Source of the DNA: Saururus chinensis
Lineage: Eukaryota > Streptophyta > Magnoliopsida > Piperales > Saururaceae
DNA: 64,000 bases
NCBI GenBank assembly: GCA_035235625.1
Contig: CP141140.1
Location: forward strand, 64,782,581 to 64,846,580
Reading direction: 5' to 3'
Position numbers and translations under genes: made by a program. The number at the start of each line of letters is the position of its first letter. Within the stretch, counting starts at the first letter, position 1. Below, piece after piece: positions 50,279 to 62,603 of this stretch. The notes under the pieces are model-generated. The model saw nothing but the letters and a program-made list of their open reading frames with translations, had not been told where the DNA came from and did not search any database.

Positions 50279-52352
50279 TAACGACCGCAAATTTTCGGTA
50301 TGATTTCTTGCCACTAATAAAGTTATTTGATAAGTTTTTAATTATTTTAAATTATTTATAGGCAGATATTTGGAGAGTGTTTATATGTGTTTGATAGAGC
50401 TTGGTGAGATGAGCGTAACGAACCTAACACACGAAAAGGAGGTCACGAGCAAAAGTTAGACCTCAAGAAACATGCCACATGGGCGGGACCCACTTTCGAA
50501 GTATGAGATAACCTACCCATGTGTAGTCTAGTTTCGAAGGGCTTGTCAATATGAGTCCATCGGTACCAAGAACGCGTGATTCCGACTTTGAGGTATAAAT
50601 ACATTGTATTTTAAAGTTTTGAAAACATAAAAAGGAAAATATTAAATTTGTTGCCACATGGCAGCGCGCGAGCCGCACGTGCACCACATGGTGATGCATA
50701 AGAAAACTGACACACATCTTGATGTGCATCAGTCATGCGTGAGATACGTGTTTCATGTGTGACGCGTGTCTGACACGCGTTCAACCTCAATCCTTTATAT
50801 AAACCCGTTCTGTTTCATTTTGAAATTCATTCTGAAACTTCTTTTCTTCGTCTCTCACTTGTTTTAAGTCCATTTTCTTCCGTTCAAAAAGCGTTCTTAG
50901 CTAATTCGATGGTGTTCTACGCAATGGAAGCATCCATTCCTCAAGCTAATGACCCTATATAGGGGAAACACCGTAGGGTAAGGGGAGGTTTTGTCCGTTG
51001 CCTACGCGCGCAAGAAGGGTAAAGTGTCTTAAGGGAAGGGGAGATTCTATCCGTCGCCTACGGGCATGTTGTGAGAAAAGTGTACCAGGCCAAGGGGAGA
51101 TTTTGTCCGTAGCCTATGGGTACGGAAAAAGAAAAGTGTTTTGAGCAAGGGGAGGTTTTGTCCGTAGCCTATGGACAGATAAAAAGAGTTTCTGGAGTCG
51201 TTCTGAGCTAGTTTTCTTCCGTTTAAGAAGCGTTCTTACCTAAATAAAACGTGTTGGACCTCCAGAACCCTAGGAGTAGACATCCAATTTCATGATGTCT
51301 GGTTTATCGGCTTTAGACTTGTGCAAAAAGCGAGGTAGGACTTTTATCCTTTCTTAAGGCATGATTATAAACTTTGGTTGTGTTTTGAACTTATTATTTA
51401 TATGACTATCGCATGTTATGCATTAGAGATTACTTTCAAGTTATGATTTATGATTTCTGCATAAATATTCGATCTGTCAAATGGTTAATCGTTGAGATAT
51501 AATATAATTTATATATCGTATGCTATTATGTATATTCGATTAGTCAAATGATTTGCCGTTGGAAGTGGATATGTTTTATATACTATATGTTTTACGATTG
51601 CCTCATATATGATAGTTTAATCAAATGATTATCTGTGGATTTTGATATAAATTATACACGTTGGAGCGTGTGAGATAGAGACAAACTAGCTTCACCACTA
51701 TTTTCATTGCGAATCAATACAGTATGCTTAAAAGACGGTTTTAGAGGACTCGTCCTTTTTGAAAAGAGGATTCTCAATATTATTTTTGAAAAGACATATA
51801 AGCATGGTGATTGAGTCACTGAAGCGGGACAAAGAAGGGGTAGCTGTCTCATTGGAATGAGCGACCAACCTTGCCTTTGTAGTTGTTGATAGTGACGCTC
51901 TCATGTCTTGTAGAGGCGGAGCTAGGGTTTTCAAAAGGATAAACATTAAGATAGAATATTTTAAAAGAAAACAACCCTTTTTGGAGTCTGGGAACTCTAG
52001 AAGATTTTGATGATGAGTCTGGGACTTAAGAGTGTTTTGGTTGTCTGGAGCTATTATTTGGCTTCGTTGACTAGTTAAGGGCACAACTAATCCGGTTTGG
52101 TATCGGATGTACTGTACCTATTTTAGCCTGGTGAGCCCCTATCGAAGGGCAAGACCCCTGATTAGCCCCTAACGAAGGGCACCTATCAAGGCTACGCGCG
52201 CTAGGGTAGAGAGTATCATGGGAAGACTCTCTACTCTCTAGATCCTGACACCCCATGAGCACGGGTGGCTCTTATATCCACAAGCATGAAATGTTTTGAG
52301 ATGATATGTGGAGGAGTAAGAGGTTGTTGTTTTGTACCTGCAGAGCTAATTC

Positions 52353-52407
<55 letters not shown>

Positions 52408-52931
52408 TGGGACATTTGTAGTGAGTCGTGAGAGCAGCTTGCAAAACCCTAGTAGCATCTTCGATACATAGGAAGAAGCTCTAGGGGTGGTTTTGGGTGA
52501 CAGAGGCACACCCTATTTTCATGAAAAATATTATATACGATATGTGATGTGAAACTGCCATGTGTTTATTCATGCCTGATTGTATAAACTCCCCTACTGA
52601 GTATTTTAAAATGCTCACGCCCCCCAGACTTTGCAGGATTCGACGAAGCTTAGTGTGCGGGTAGATGGGCCTACTCCGAGTTTTATCTATATGATTTCGA
52701 GGATTTTAATCGCACCAAAACAAATAAGAACTCTCTTTATTAGTTTTCCCTTTTGTGTAGAACTCTCTTTATTAATTTTCTCTTGTGTGTTTGTACACAG
52801 AATGTAGTTCCTAGGGATATTACTATTTTATTATTGCATAAGGCGAGTGGCTCCCATCACGTGCTTGAGTAAACTCCGAGATTTTTGTAAAAAGAAATTT
52901 TATATACTTTCAAAAATCCCGGGGCGTGACA
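50277..52931 (-). mobile_element. solo LTR (C) inserted in LTR E
   Basis: It runs from TGTAACGACC to GGGGCGTGACA and is flanked by the perfect 5-bp duplication TAAAG (50272-50276 and 52932-52936) within the host minisatellite. On the minus strand it begins TGTCACGCCCCGGGATTTTT, like the LTRs at 10253 and 59126. It carries its own minisatellite array and a (TA)n tract. No coding domains. Confidence 0.85.
52359..52404. repeat. (AT)n microsatellite in LTR C
   Basis: About 23 uninterrupted AT dinucleotides. Confidence 0.95.
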
Positions 52932-52995
52932 TAAAGTGTCTCCGGGCAAGGGGAGGTTATGTTCGCCGCCTACAGGCGCGGGAAGGGTAAAGTAT

Positions 52996-54434
52996 TGATG
53001 CACTGAAATAATGTTTAATAAAATGTTTTAAAATTTCAAATTATAATCCTATTTTGTGTTAAGTCATTGCTTATTTAGGCTATTTATGTTTTGAATAGGT
53101 TAGCTGGACCTTAATTGAGTTTACATGTATAAACAGGCTTCAACAGGATCCAACTGGAAGATGAAGTGAAGCCCAACTACCCAAAGTTATTTAAAAGTCA
53201 AGAATGAGCTCTTAATGGTCTAAACATACATGGAATGGTCGAACACAACCTTGTGGACCCGTTGGATTTGAGATTTGCATCAAGAGAACTACATTAAGAA
53301 AGAAGCTGATTCGGACAGATTGATACAGCCATAGTATTTTGACCATATCTTTCTCTGTATAATTTAGATTAATACGATTCTGATGGAATTGGAAAGAAGA
53401 CTTCCGTGGATACATTTGTTATTTGAGGAAGAAATTCTAAATTATAAATATTTATGGGTCGAATTTGGCATGCAATCAGACAGCTAGTAAACTAACCCGA
53501 GGCCAGCACATGAAGAATATTTTTATTGATTTTGATACATACACATAAGGAAATACAATGAGGCTGATTGGATATTTAAAGGAAGATTCAAAGATACTTA
53601 TTTGCTAAATAAATATGGATTTATTTAATTTATTTAGTATCTAATCATTGCCAAAGAAGCAACCAATCAGGCAATCAATTAGGATGCAATATAGAGATAT
53701 GATTTCACTTTCCTCTTTGAAGCAACCTCTTCTATTCCTATAAGTAGAGGGGTGGACGTGATAGATGAATGATCCCCTCCTCTTTGGAGCTCTCTTCTCC
53801 TATTTTTCTTCTCTTCTTTTGTATTTTTGTTTTTAGTTTTATTGTCATGACTTTCTAAGCTCTTAAGCTAAGGCTAGAGGTGATTTGTAACAATCTAATG
53901 GAGTTCTATTCATGTTTCATCAATTATTTCAAGTAAGTATTGTTTATTTGAAGTGATGTTTATTTTATATTGTTCTCCTTCTTGTTTCTTTGTGATTTGG
54001 ATACATAAGATGCTTGAAGGCTCTCCTTTTTTATCTTTTGTGATTTGGATACATAGAAATCTTTAAGAGACAATTCTTTTTATCCTTCATCTATCCAAAG
54101 TATTTTCTATCTTTAATTTCAATTTTAATGTTCATATCTTCCGGTTAGATAGAATCTTTATTTGGTTCTAACTGAGATAACATGATACATGAAGAACATC
54201 ATTAGATGTTATAATGATCCTTAATGCCTTAGTGTTTTCTCATCTTGATTTCTTGACTCCTTATTGCCTCAATACTCTTCTACTCTTTCTTTCTTAATTT
54301 TTTCTTCCTCTCTTTCTTCGTAACTATTTTTTGTTGCACAAGGCTTTCCCTGTGGATCGACCTTGTCTACTACAATTGGCAAGTAAAAAAATCTGAATTT
54401 GACTTCTTCATAGTCTTGGTTCAGACGTAACAAC
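52996..54434. mobile_element. second insertion (D) in LTR E, probable solo LTR
   Basis: The host minisatellite is interrupted at GGGTAAAGT (ending about 52993) and resumes at AAGTGTCTCCGGG (about 54436), so about 1.44 kb was inserted with an AAGT-type duplication. The insert starts TGATGCACTG. Near its end is CCCTGTGGATCGACCTTGTC, a phrase typical of plant gypsy LTR 3' regions, before GACGTAACAAC. Ends are approximate. Confidence 0.55.
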
Positions 54435-55615
54435 AAGTGTCTCCGGGAAAGGGGAGGTTTTGTCTACTACCTACTGGCGTGTGAAGGGTAAAGTGTCTCC
54501 TAGCAAGGGGAGGTTCTGTCCGCTACCTGTAAGCACGAGAAGGGTGAAGTGTCTCCGGGTAAGGGGAGGTTATATCTGCCACCTACGGGTGCGAAAAGCA
54601 AGAAGTATCTGTGGGTAAGGGGAGATTTTGTCTATCGCCTACGGGCGTGTTGTGAGAAAAGTATCCCGAGTCAAGGGGAGGTTCTCTAAGTAGCTTACGA
54701 GCACGGAAAGAAAAAAGTATTCCGGAGATAGAGGAGGTTATGCCTGCCATCTTCAGACCTAAAAGGGAAGACGCTATGAGGAAATGAGTAACTCCGAACG
54801 TTGCCACTTCCGGAACTGCAGGGAAGTACACTTTTTTGACCTTCTAATTCAATATGATTTATATGAATGCACATCTTAATTAGTAATATACTAATTAAGA
54901 TATATAATTTTCTATGATATGATATATGCTAATATGTTCCTATTTGATCTACTTTGATATATTCTGTGGTGATCCGAATCACACTAAAATGCTCTATTGT
55001 GATATGATATACTTCGATATGATCTGATATGATCAGTATGGTCGGATGAAATCTGATATTATCTAATAGGATTTGATAAGATCCAACATGCTCTATTGTA
55101 TGTTTTGTTCCGCTCTATGATAGAGTGGGATGTGTGGTTTTGTTAGTATTTTGCTCACCTATGTGAGATGTGTATTTCGCTAATTTATTGGCTTCCGTTT
55201 GACTCCGATGATTTATAAGATTTCTGTCTGATTCCGAATAAATTATTCTGATATAAAGTCTACGTATTTTATTGTATATGATTTTATGATGTCTGATGAA
55301 TGTAGGCAGAACTATGTTAGGATCCGATCGTATTGGAATAATATTATGGATGGTATCCAATATGTACGTAGGCAACCAACAACAAGGCAATGTTGGCCCG
55401 ATCCAAATTAGTTATAAAATTAGGTTTGTTTTGAACTATGCGCAACGAAATGTTAAAGCTCCGTAGTGTGGTGGAAGAACGTTATGACTCTCGCACTCAG
55501 AGTCTGCAACTCCTGGTCAATCCGATTTAAATTTTTTTACTTATTTATTATACTCCGATTCTATCTTCCGAACTAACCCTGGTCCGGGTCGGGTTTTCTG
55601 GGTCGCGACATTACA

Positions 55616-55760
55616 ACAAGCCCTTCAAAAGAAGACCCCACATAGGGGGGTGTTATCATGCACTTTTCAAGTGGGTCTTGCCTATGTGGCATGCTTCCCG
55701 AGGGCATAACTTATGATCCCAATGTCTGATTCAAGTGGTTCAAGACCCATTATGCTCATA
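55616..55760 (+). mobile_element. right part of split LTR F
   Basis: ACAAGCCCTTCAAA and the following CCCACATA, AAGTGGGTCTTGCCTATGTGG and CCCGAGGGCATAACTTATG words are the inverted counterpart of 49568-49670 in LTR E and of the corresponding part of LTR C. The right end is not defined. Confidence 0.55.
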
Positions 55761-56387
55761 TTCCATAGTTCTATCAATCTTTATAAGAACTTACATAATA
55801 ACAATTTTAACTAATTAAAATCATTCTAAAAACTCTAGCATTAGCTTTATAAGAGGCAGAAAAAACACATTGAAAATTCAAGGTCATTACATTTACTTAC
55901 ACATCTAACTTTGGGGCTTCTCCATAATCTTCATGTGATTCATATTAAGTATCTTATTTGGTTCCAAAATGAACTAATTTTAGAGCACTTAATATAGGAT
56001 CAGGGGCAGATCCACATTAAAGATAAGGGGGTCAGTTGACCCCCATGGCTTGTGAGATAATTATGATTTTTACCTATGCCCATTAAATGACCTATACCCA
56101 AAATTACCTTGACTACTTATTAATTGGCTTATTTGTAGGAGGCTATGTTAGTTATAATCACATATATTTTTAATTTTTTCAATAGCATCTTTATTATAAA
56201 TTTTAGTAATTTATTTAAAAAAATAATTATATATATAGACCCCCTTGATTAAAATTCCTACATTCAATTGTATAGGATAGAGGGAGTAATAATATTTTTT
56301 TTGGTATTATTACTCTATATTCAATCATATCTTTTTGTGTTTTACTATGCATACTTACAACATTTTTTCATGTGTATCAAAGGGTTC
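55761..56387. other. intergenic repeats
   Basis: About 56001-56247 resembles a small non-autonomous element: it starts CAGGGGCAGATCC, contains GGGGGTCAGTTGACCCCC and ends AGACCCCCTTG. It sits inside A/T-rich sequence ending GATAGAGGGAGTAATA. No coding content. Confidence 0.35.
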
Positions 56388-56502
56388 GCACCCGTTTTGG
56401 CATGTACTAAGTGCATCATTAGCGCTTATTGAATGTATCATCAGCGTGTACCTATATATATGGTCATCAATACTATCATATGTATCAATACGGCCTTCCA
56501 TG
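56388..56502. repeat. one end of the CATGGAAG TIR family
   Basis: This matches the reverse complement of 34598-34700 (TGTATCATCRGCGTGTACC, then TATCAATACGGCCTTCCATG at the end). Only this end is recognisable. Confidence 0.6.
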
Positions 56503-56930
56503 GTGAGATACTAGACTAGGAGATCTCAACATCATCTAATATATTCACCCAGCTTTGTGTCAAGCTTCATATCATAATGAACATACTCATGACACCCTTG
56601 GGTATGAGGCTCTCCCTAAACTTTGTACTCCCTGCTCTATGACTTCCATGAAATAAAAAAAAATGCTAATTCAAACATCGATTCCATTATGTCCAAATCA
56701 ATCCACCTTATAATGTCAATTTATTAGGCCAAGGGTGAACATTGGTGAAATTATGATGAATGTGGTGGAGCCTCTACAACATATCGTCCTCCATTTGTTG
56801 GAAATGTGGTAGCTTGTTGGGATGCACTAGACCTGGTATGGTCTAATCCTTGTGTGTAGGTTTTGATGGCACCCTTGGGTGCTCTCATTGAGGATAGACA
56901 TGGTAAAAATGCTCATTTTTTGTGACACCC

Positions 56931-59125
56931 AATATTCTTCAACATATTTTCTTACAATTCACAGATTTTTTTTGCAACATTATAGCTATAAATTGGGAAA
57001 AATAACGAATACAAAACCTGTAAAAGTAGTTTTATAATTTAAAACATCACACATCAATTTTTCCCATTCAAAATTTTCTTTTCAATAAAACATCGTACGA
57101 CCAAACTAAACATTTTCATGTGCTACTCAAAAATAAATGTACGATAAAAATTACCATGATCATGGACTTTAAATACAAATCTTTCCTAGGCATCCCTGAG
57201 TACAAGTCCCATAAACAGTCCATAGTTTAATCCAAATTACAAGTCCAGATAGTATAGACAATTTAATTTTCATCTCCTCAATACATTAGATCGCGGCAAT
57301 GAAAATCGAGCTACCCATGAAAGAAACGTCCATCTTCAGGAGCTCTCATTCACAAACATGCAAAAGCTTCTCGAACATCAGGGCTAAACAATAGGGACTT
57401 AGTAGGAAAATACTCAGTAGGAGAGTTCTAAATAGTGAATTGCGCAAGTCCATATATAGATGCATTCATGCACTCAACCATGAAGCATAAAAACATACAA
57501 ATACATCATAGTCACATACACATACAATCATGCCCAATATCCTTATATTTACATTTATAGTCATACTTGTACAACCCTTACACTTATAGTTTTACTCAAA
57601 ACATTCTTACAGTCTTACTCGTACCATCTTACTTAAATTCTTACTCTTAGAGTCTTACTTAGAAACACGTGCTTACAGTCTTGCTCAGAATCATACACTT
57701 ACAGGCATGCTCATAACATTATATTACAATTGTACACATACTATTGACCATTGAATCTCATTACACTTAATAAGCTCTAGCATCTAAATGGAGAGCAATG
57801 CCACTTGGTCATCACCTTAACCTCTGGGGAGTAACTAGACGCCATAAACTTTTCTAAAGGTAAGGCACACCAATGCTCATGGGGCACGAGATTACACATG
57901 TAAGAGCAGTTCCATAATACTACTTACCTGAGCATGCAAATACCCACACTCTAGGGGCCATACAGTGCCAACAAGAGCTATATAGTGACAACTAAGAGCA
58001 GAATCATACAGTACCACTCTTAAGCCAAAATCATTTAGTGCCAACTAAAGGTAGAAACATACAGAGCACTCTCAATAGAGCATCAAACGTTTGAGCTTAA
58101 ATACAACACATAAACAACACCAAAAATATACATCGCTCTCAACATAGCATCAAACATATGGGCTTAAATATAGTGCATAGACCATCCCACAGGATAAACA
58201 CTATAACAAGGCATGAGAAATGCTCAGCCAACTCATTATCGGCTAGCTCAAGCATAGAACTTAATCTGTCAAAACCCTCATGTCTTAAACTCATAATACT
58301 ATCATATTAACTTTGCTTATAATTCAAGTTTGAATTAAGTAAGTTATGCGGGTACAGTTATGCCATAAAGTTCTTCTGTCTTACACTGATCAATCGGAAG
58401 TTAAGCCCATTCTGAAACCCTAGTTCTTCAAGGCAACACATCTCACTTAACCCATCCATCTCATAATCATAACTTACTGTACAACAAATCCTTACATATT
58501 CATACAGTCTTCGCCATCCACCTTATAGCTAAATCATCTTACTCAAACATTATTAAACTAAGCTCCTTAGAGCCAACCCGAGCTATCACCCTCTTACTTA
58601 CACCTCACTTATTATACTTACTTTCCGCTTCATAATATATACATTATGTTTGTACAATTATGTTGCACTCTTACTATCTGACAATCCCTCATAAGGCATT
58701 AAACCTTAAATCCACTTACTTACTGAACCCCCAACGTACGCTCCAAACCAAACCAATCCATTCCAATCATCGTCCATCACACTTACATCTTATGACTTTT
58801 GTTATACGGTTACACATCTACAACAAATCTATGTAGAACCCTTAATCACCTATTACCATCTATCGCCCATACATATGCACCCACACACATACTTATATCC
58901 TTCATATAGGCATATAGCCATAATACATATGTATGTTCATCACACATACATATAACATATACATAATTCCACACATAGCTTACTAACATACTCGCTAGCC
59001 ATCACTAGCATACACACAATCTACATACATCAAACATATTTTTAGCTCACATGCATATCATATGCATTTTTAAACATACCGTATAATCATGCTTACATGC
59101 ACAACATGCGATTGGATTGTTATTT
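56931..59125 (+). mobile_element. probable long LTR (G), left part
   Basis: It begins TGTGACACCC after a T-run and has the long, ORF-poor, A/C-rich character of plant gypsy LTRs. Degenerate ACTCTTAC/CTTACAGTCTTAC words lie at about 57590-57720, and CATACAGTGCCAAC-like words at about 57960-58070. It is interrupted at 59126 by solo LTR B. No second end or polyprotein lies inside the window. Confidence 0.4.
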
Positions 59126-62100
59126 TGTAATATCCCTAATTTTCCCGAGTTTCGAAATTTAAATACGTGGAAAATAGGGTGCTTAACCTATTGACATTCT
59201 TAATAAAATAACTACCTCCCTAGATATAATTTGTGTCTGAATCTAATTTTATTAGAAAATAGATAGACAGAGCTTCGAAACGCCACCAAGAATGCATGAA
59301 TCGGAGTCCGGATGAGGGAGATACGACCGTTTGAAGTTGAACATATCGTGCTGGACCCGTTTACCAGATTTAGATTGTATTTGGCCCGTTTAAGTCATTT
59401 TGCGGGCCCGGTTATTTATAATTCCGAAATTAATTTTTAAGGTCCTAATAAGGTGGCCTAATGGGGGAGGATTACCCAAATTTTAGAGGGGTTATGAATC
59501 CTAATCCCGATGCTTATAAAAAGGTCTTCTTATTGCACAATTAAGGGGGTCTTTGGTCCGATTTGGGGAGCTTTTGGGATGGTGAAGGAGAGGAGAGAAT
59601 TCTCCGATGAGACTCCGGTGAAGCGTTTGTGGCAGTGGATCAACTACAACTCGGCCATTGAGGTTGGATTTCGATTCAAGATTTGCATAGATTTGTAAAT
59701 TAGAAGATAAACCATATTCGTAATTGACATGAACAGTCATATATGCAATTACTATTCATGCAATTTTTTTTAAATAGTTATTTATTTACTGTTCATCTAC
59801 CGCCCAGTCGGGGCTGGACCCATGGCTGAAACGGCATGCCGGTTCTGGCCTTGGCCACGGCGGCCGGGGATACTTGGCGGCGGCGGCTTCTGCCGCTGTT
59901 GCACAGCAAAAAAAAAGCGACACTGCTGCTGGCCGCACTGGCCGAGGCCGTGCTGGCCCAGGCCATGACGACCCTAGATGCACCAGCCTGGGCCGCGCTA
60001 GCTCCGGCCGCGGCGGCATCGCTGCCTGGTAAAAAAAAAAGAAAAGCGGCGTTTTGGCCGCCGGCCGACCACTGGACGGCAGCGGGATCGAGCTGGTTGG
60101 TTCCGCAGTTCTTCGGCGGTCCGAGGGCTGTGTGCCACCCAGCCCTCTGCCGTAGTGAGAGGTGGCGCCACCAGAGGCCTTTTGGCCTCTGGCCGGTCGC
60201 GGGGAAGATGACCCCGCAGGTCGTCTGTGCTCCCCGGACCGGGTTGGCTAACCCAACCCGGTTCGGTCCGGCCTTTTGAAAAAAAATTATATATTAACTG
60301 AACCTAGTCTGGTTCAGTGAGTTATATTATTCATAAAAATTTGGAAAAATTTTAAATATCTTTAAAATGACTAAATTACCCCTGTGAGTTGAAGTGTAAA
60401 AGATTGATTAGTGACTAGATTTAGGGGCTCCGGTTCAGGGGACTATGAGTTGATCTAAAAATTGAGAAAATTCTCAGTGAGACTTTAATGGGTAATATAA
60501 TTATAACCAAACCTCTTGGTGAGAATAAAATCTCAGTGAGTGGGTAATTGACCTGTTTGTCCTTAGGTTTAATCGTAATCCGTCAAGCCAACCTGGGTTG
60601 GTTCAAGGGGTTAACGACCCCGTCACACGCAGGAAAATTACACAGAGTCCATGAAGGCCAGTAGTACCTTTGAGTTGAATTTTAGACCCATTGGATATCA
60701 TTAAGGCCTTAAACCAAATGACAGAAATACCCCTTTGAGTGGACCCGCCCACACTCTTGTGAATGGAAGCATGAGTCGGTCTGAGAGTGGAGCCTTGTGA
60801 GAGGTCAATGACTTAAATCAACAAAAGGGTAGTGAGTTGACCAAATGAACCAAGGGAGGGTAGTATACCCCCAAGTGGTGGAATTACCATAATGCCCTTA
60901 GGGGGCAGTATGTTCTATTTTCACTGAAACGGAAAACCTAGCAACCAAGCGTTAGGGTGCCCTAGAATGACATTAACTGGCTTCAAAAAGAAGGGGTGTG
61001 AACAATAAGTGACATGAAGATCTTGTCAGGTCATAGTGTCACGGGAAATTAAGGGAAGAACCCTAATTCTTAAGGTTTAATGCAATGTAGTACACGTGTT
61101 TGCAACCAAGTACCACGATCGACTAGAGTATTAAATATGTAACTCATGCAATATGTTAGAGTTATCTGCATTATCGGGCTTGAACTCGCTGAGCCCCAGC
61201 CCTACAAATGAGTGCAATGGGCCCTTATTCATTATTTATGCATTGGTGTGAATGTATGTTATTTATGTTGATGTATGCTTTTATTATTGATGTTTGAAGT
61301 TATATCAGTAACTTAAGGTTAATAAAGACTAATCAAGAGATTTTGGTTGTCTTTGGATTGGGCGAGAACACCTAATTAAGATAAAGACTAAAATACCTCA
61401 GAGGGGTCTGGGACTAGTTCATACAATGAACAAAGCCTTTGACCTGGCGATTTGCCTTGGTTGATGAACCGATGGCATGTTTTGAGTTGTAAACCTTAGT
61501 CTAGAAGGGACTAATAGGGTTTGGGATAGTCATTCTGAATCCTGGCTTATAGATGAGAAAGATAGGGTTCAGAATGGTTTTCTAAGTTTTAGCTCTATTG
61601 AGGAGCCGCTGATTTGACCGTGAAGTTGCACCTTCCCATTAGAGGGAGTTCTTTGTGAGCCGGGCTCACCGTAGATCTATTGAGGATCTTTTAGTGTACA
61701 CGCAATTAGGGTCGTTGACATCCTGCTTGGTTGGCGTCTCTCACCACTTCTGTTCAGGTGCAGTTGTGGGCCATGCCCTTCCACTCCGGTCAAGTCCTTA
61801 TGGGCTAGGTTGGGAGATGGCACTTCCTGGTGGATTCCAGGGTGTTTCGTTGTCATTTGTCACTTAGGTTGACATCTGATGAGTCTGTCTGTCATTGGGA
61901 TTAGACGGGGATATTAATTATCGAACAATGGTTCGAAAGATAATTTATAACATGGATTGATATTGCTTGTTTAATTAGAACAAGTGGAACGATTAAATGA
62001 CTTGCATAAAATGTAGGTTGCTTGAAAATACTTAAACATTGCATGTGTGATGTTATGCTTCTTAGTATAGTGTAGTGTTAGGCAGAACTACGTCTGGATC

Positions 62101-62603
62101 CGATCTTGTTGGAAACATTGGAGATATTATCTGATGAGTACGTAGGCAACTAACATCAGGTGATGTTGGCCCAATCCAAAAAATACTAATAAAACCTTTT
62201 GTCCTTTGGAAGCTCTTGTCTTAAAGGCGGAGAGATTCCATTGTTGTTGTTGTGGTTTGGTTTGCTATGTTGCAGATTCTCCAGGCGATGACAAGTGAGA
62301 CCAGGGTAGGCGACCACAAGAGGTTCCCGCATTTTTGCAACTCCGATATGTAAGTGTACCTTAAGCGTGAGAGTCAACTTGTTATTTATTTTCAGAAGGG
62401 TGACAGACTTGTACTTAGATGGATGAGCTGGTCTTTATGAATTTTCAGACGTTAAATAATATCATATGATTTGATATTCATATTTGTGAACCCCAGTTAT
62501 CATGACCTGGATATTTAATCAAAGGGTTTGTTTTGTATTTAAAGGAAAAAAATTTCTTACCTCATGCTATTTAAAAATGCTTTTAAAAATCCGGGTCGTG
62601 ACA
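59126..62603 (-). mobile_element. solo LTR (3.5 kb), copy B
   Basis: On the minus strand it starts TGTCACGACCCGGATTTTT and ends GGGATATTACA, and is flanked by the perfect duplication TATTT (59121-59125 and 62604-62608). It matches 10253-13859 along its length, including the GC-rich core (59800-60270). An open frame at 59836-60279 (plus, antisense to the LTR) is homologous to the minus-strand frame 12721-13149 of copy A. No polyprotein. Confidence 0.85.

Larger units (their letters stand above)
49406..55615 (-). mobile_element. solo LTR (E), split by two later insertions
   Basis: Flanked by ACAAG on both sides (49401-49405 and 55616-55620), with TGTGACACC at the left end and GCGACATTACA at the right. 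After removing the inserts at 50277-52931 and about 52996-54434 it is about 2.1 kb. Its left part matches LTR C in order and orientation. It carries the minisatellite described at 50138. No coding domains. Orientation is taken from LTR C. Confidence 0.65.

Noticed and set aside
50138..51180. Regular GC-rich repeats resembling a CRISPR array
   Set aside because: Eukaryotic LTR context, diverged units without unique spacers, and no cas genes; it is a minisatellite.
55480..55530. tRNA-like stretch with CTCGCACTCAGAGTCTGCAACTC words
   Set aside because: No cloverleaf or A/B box pair could be drawn, and it lies inside LTR E.
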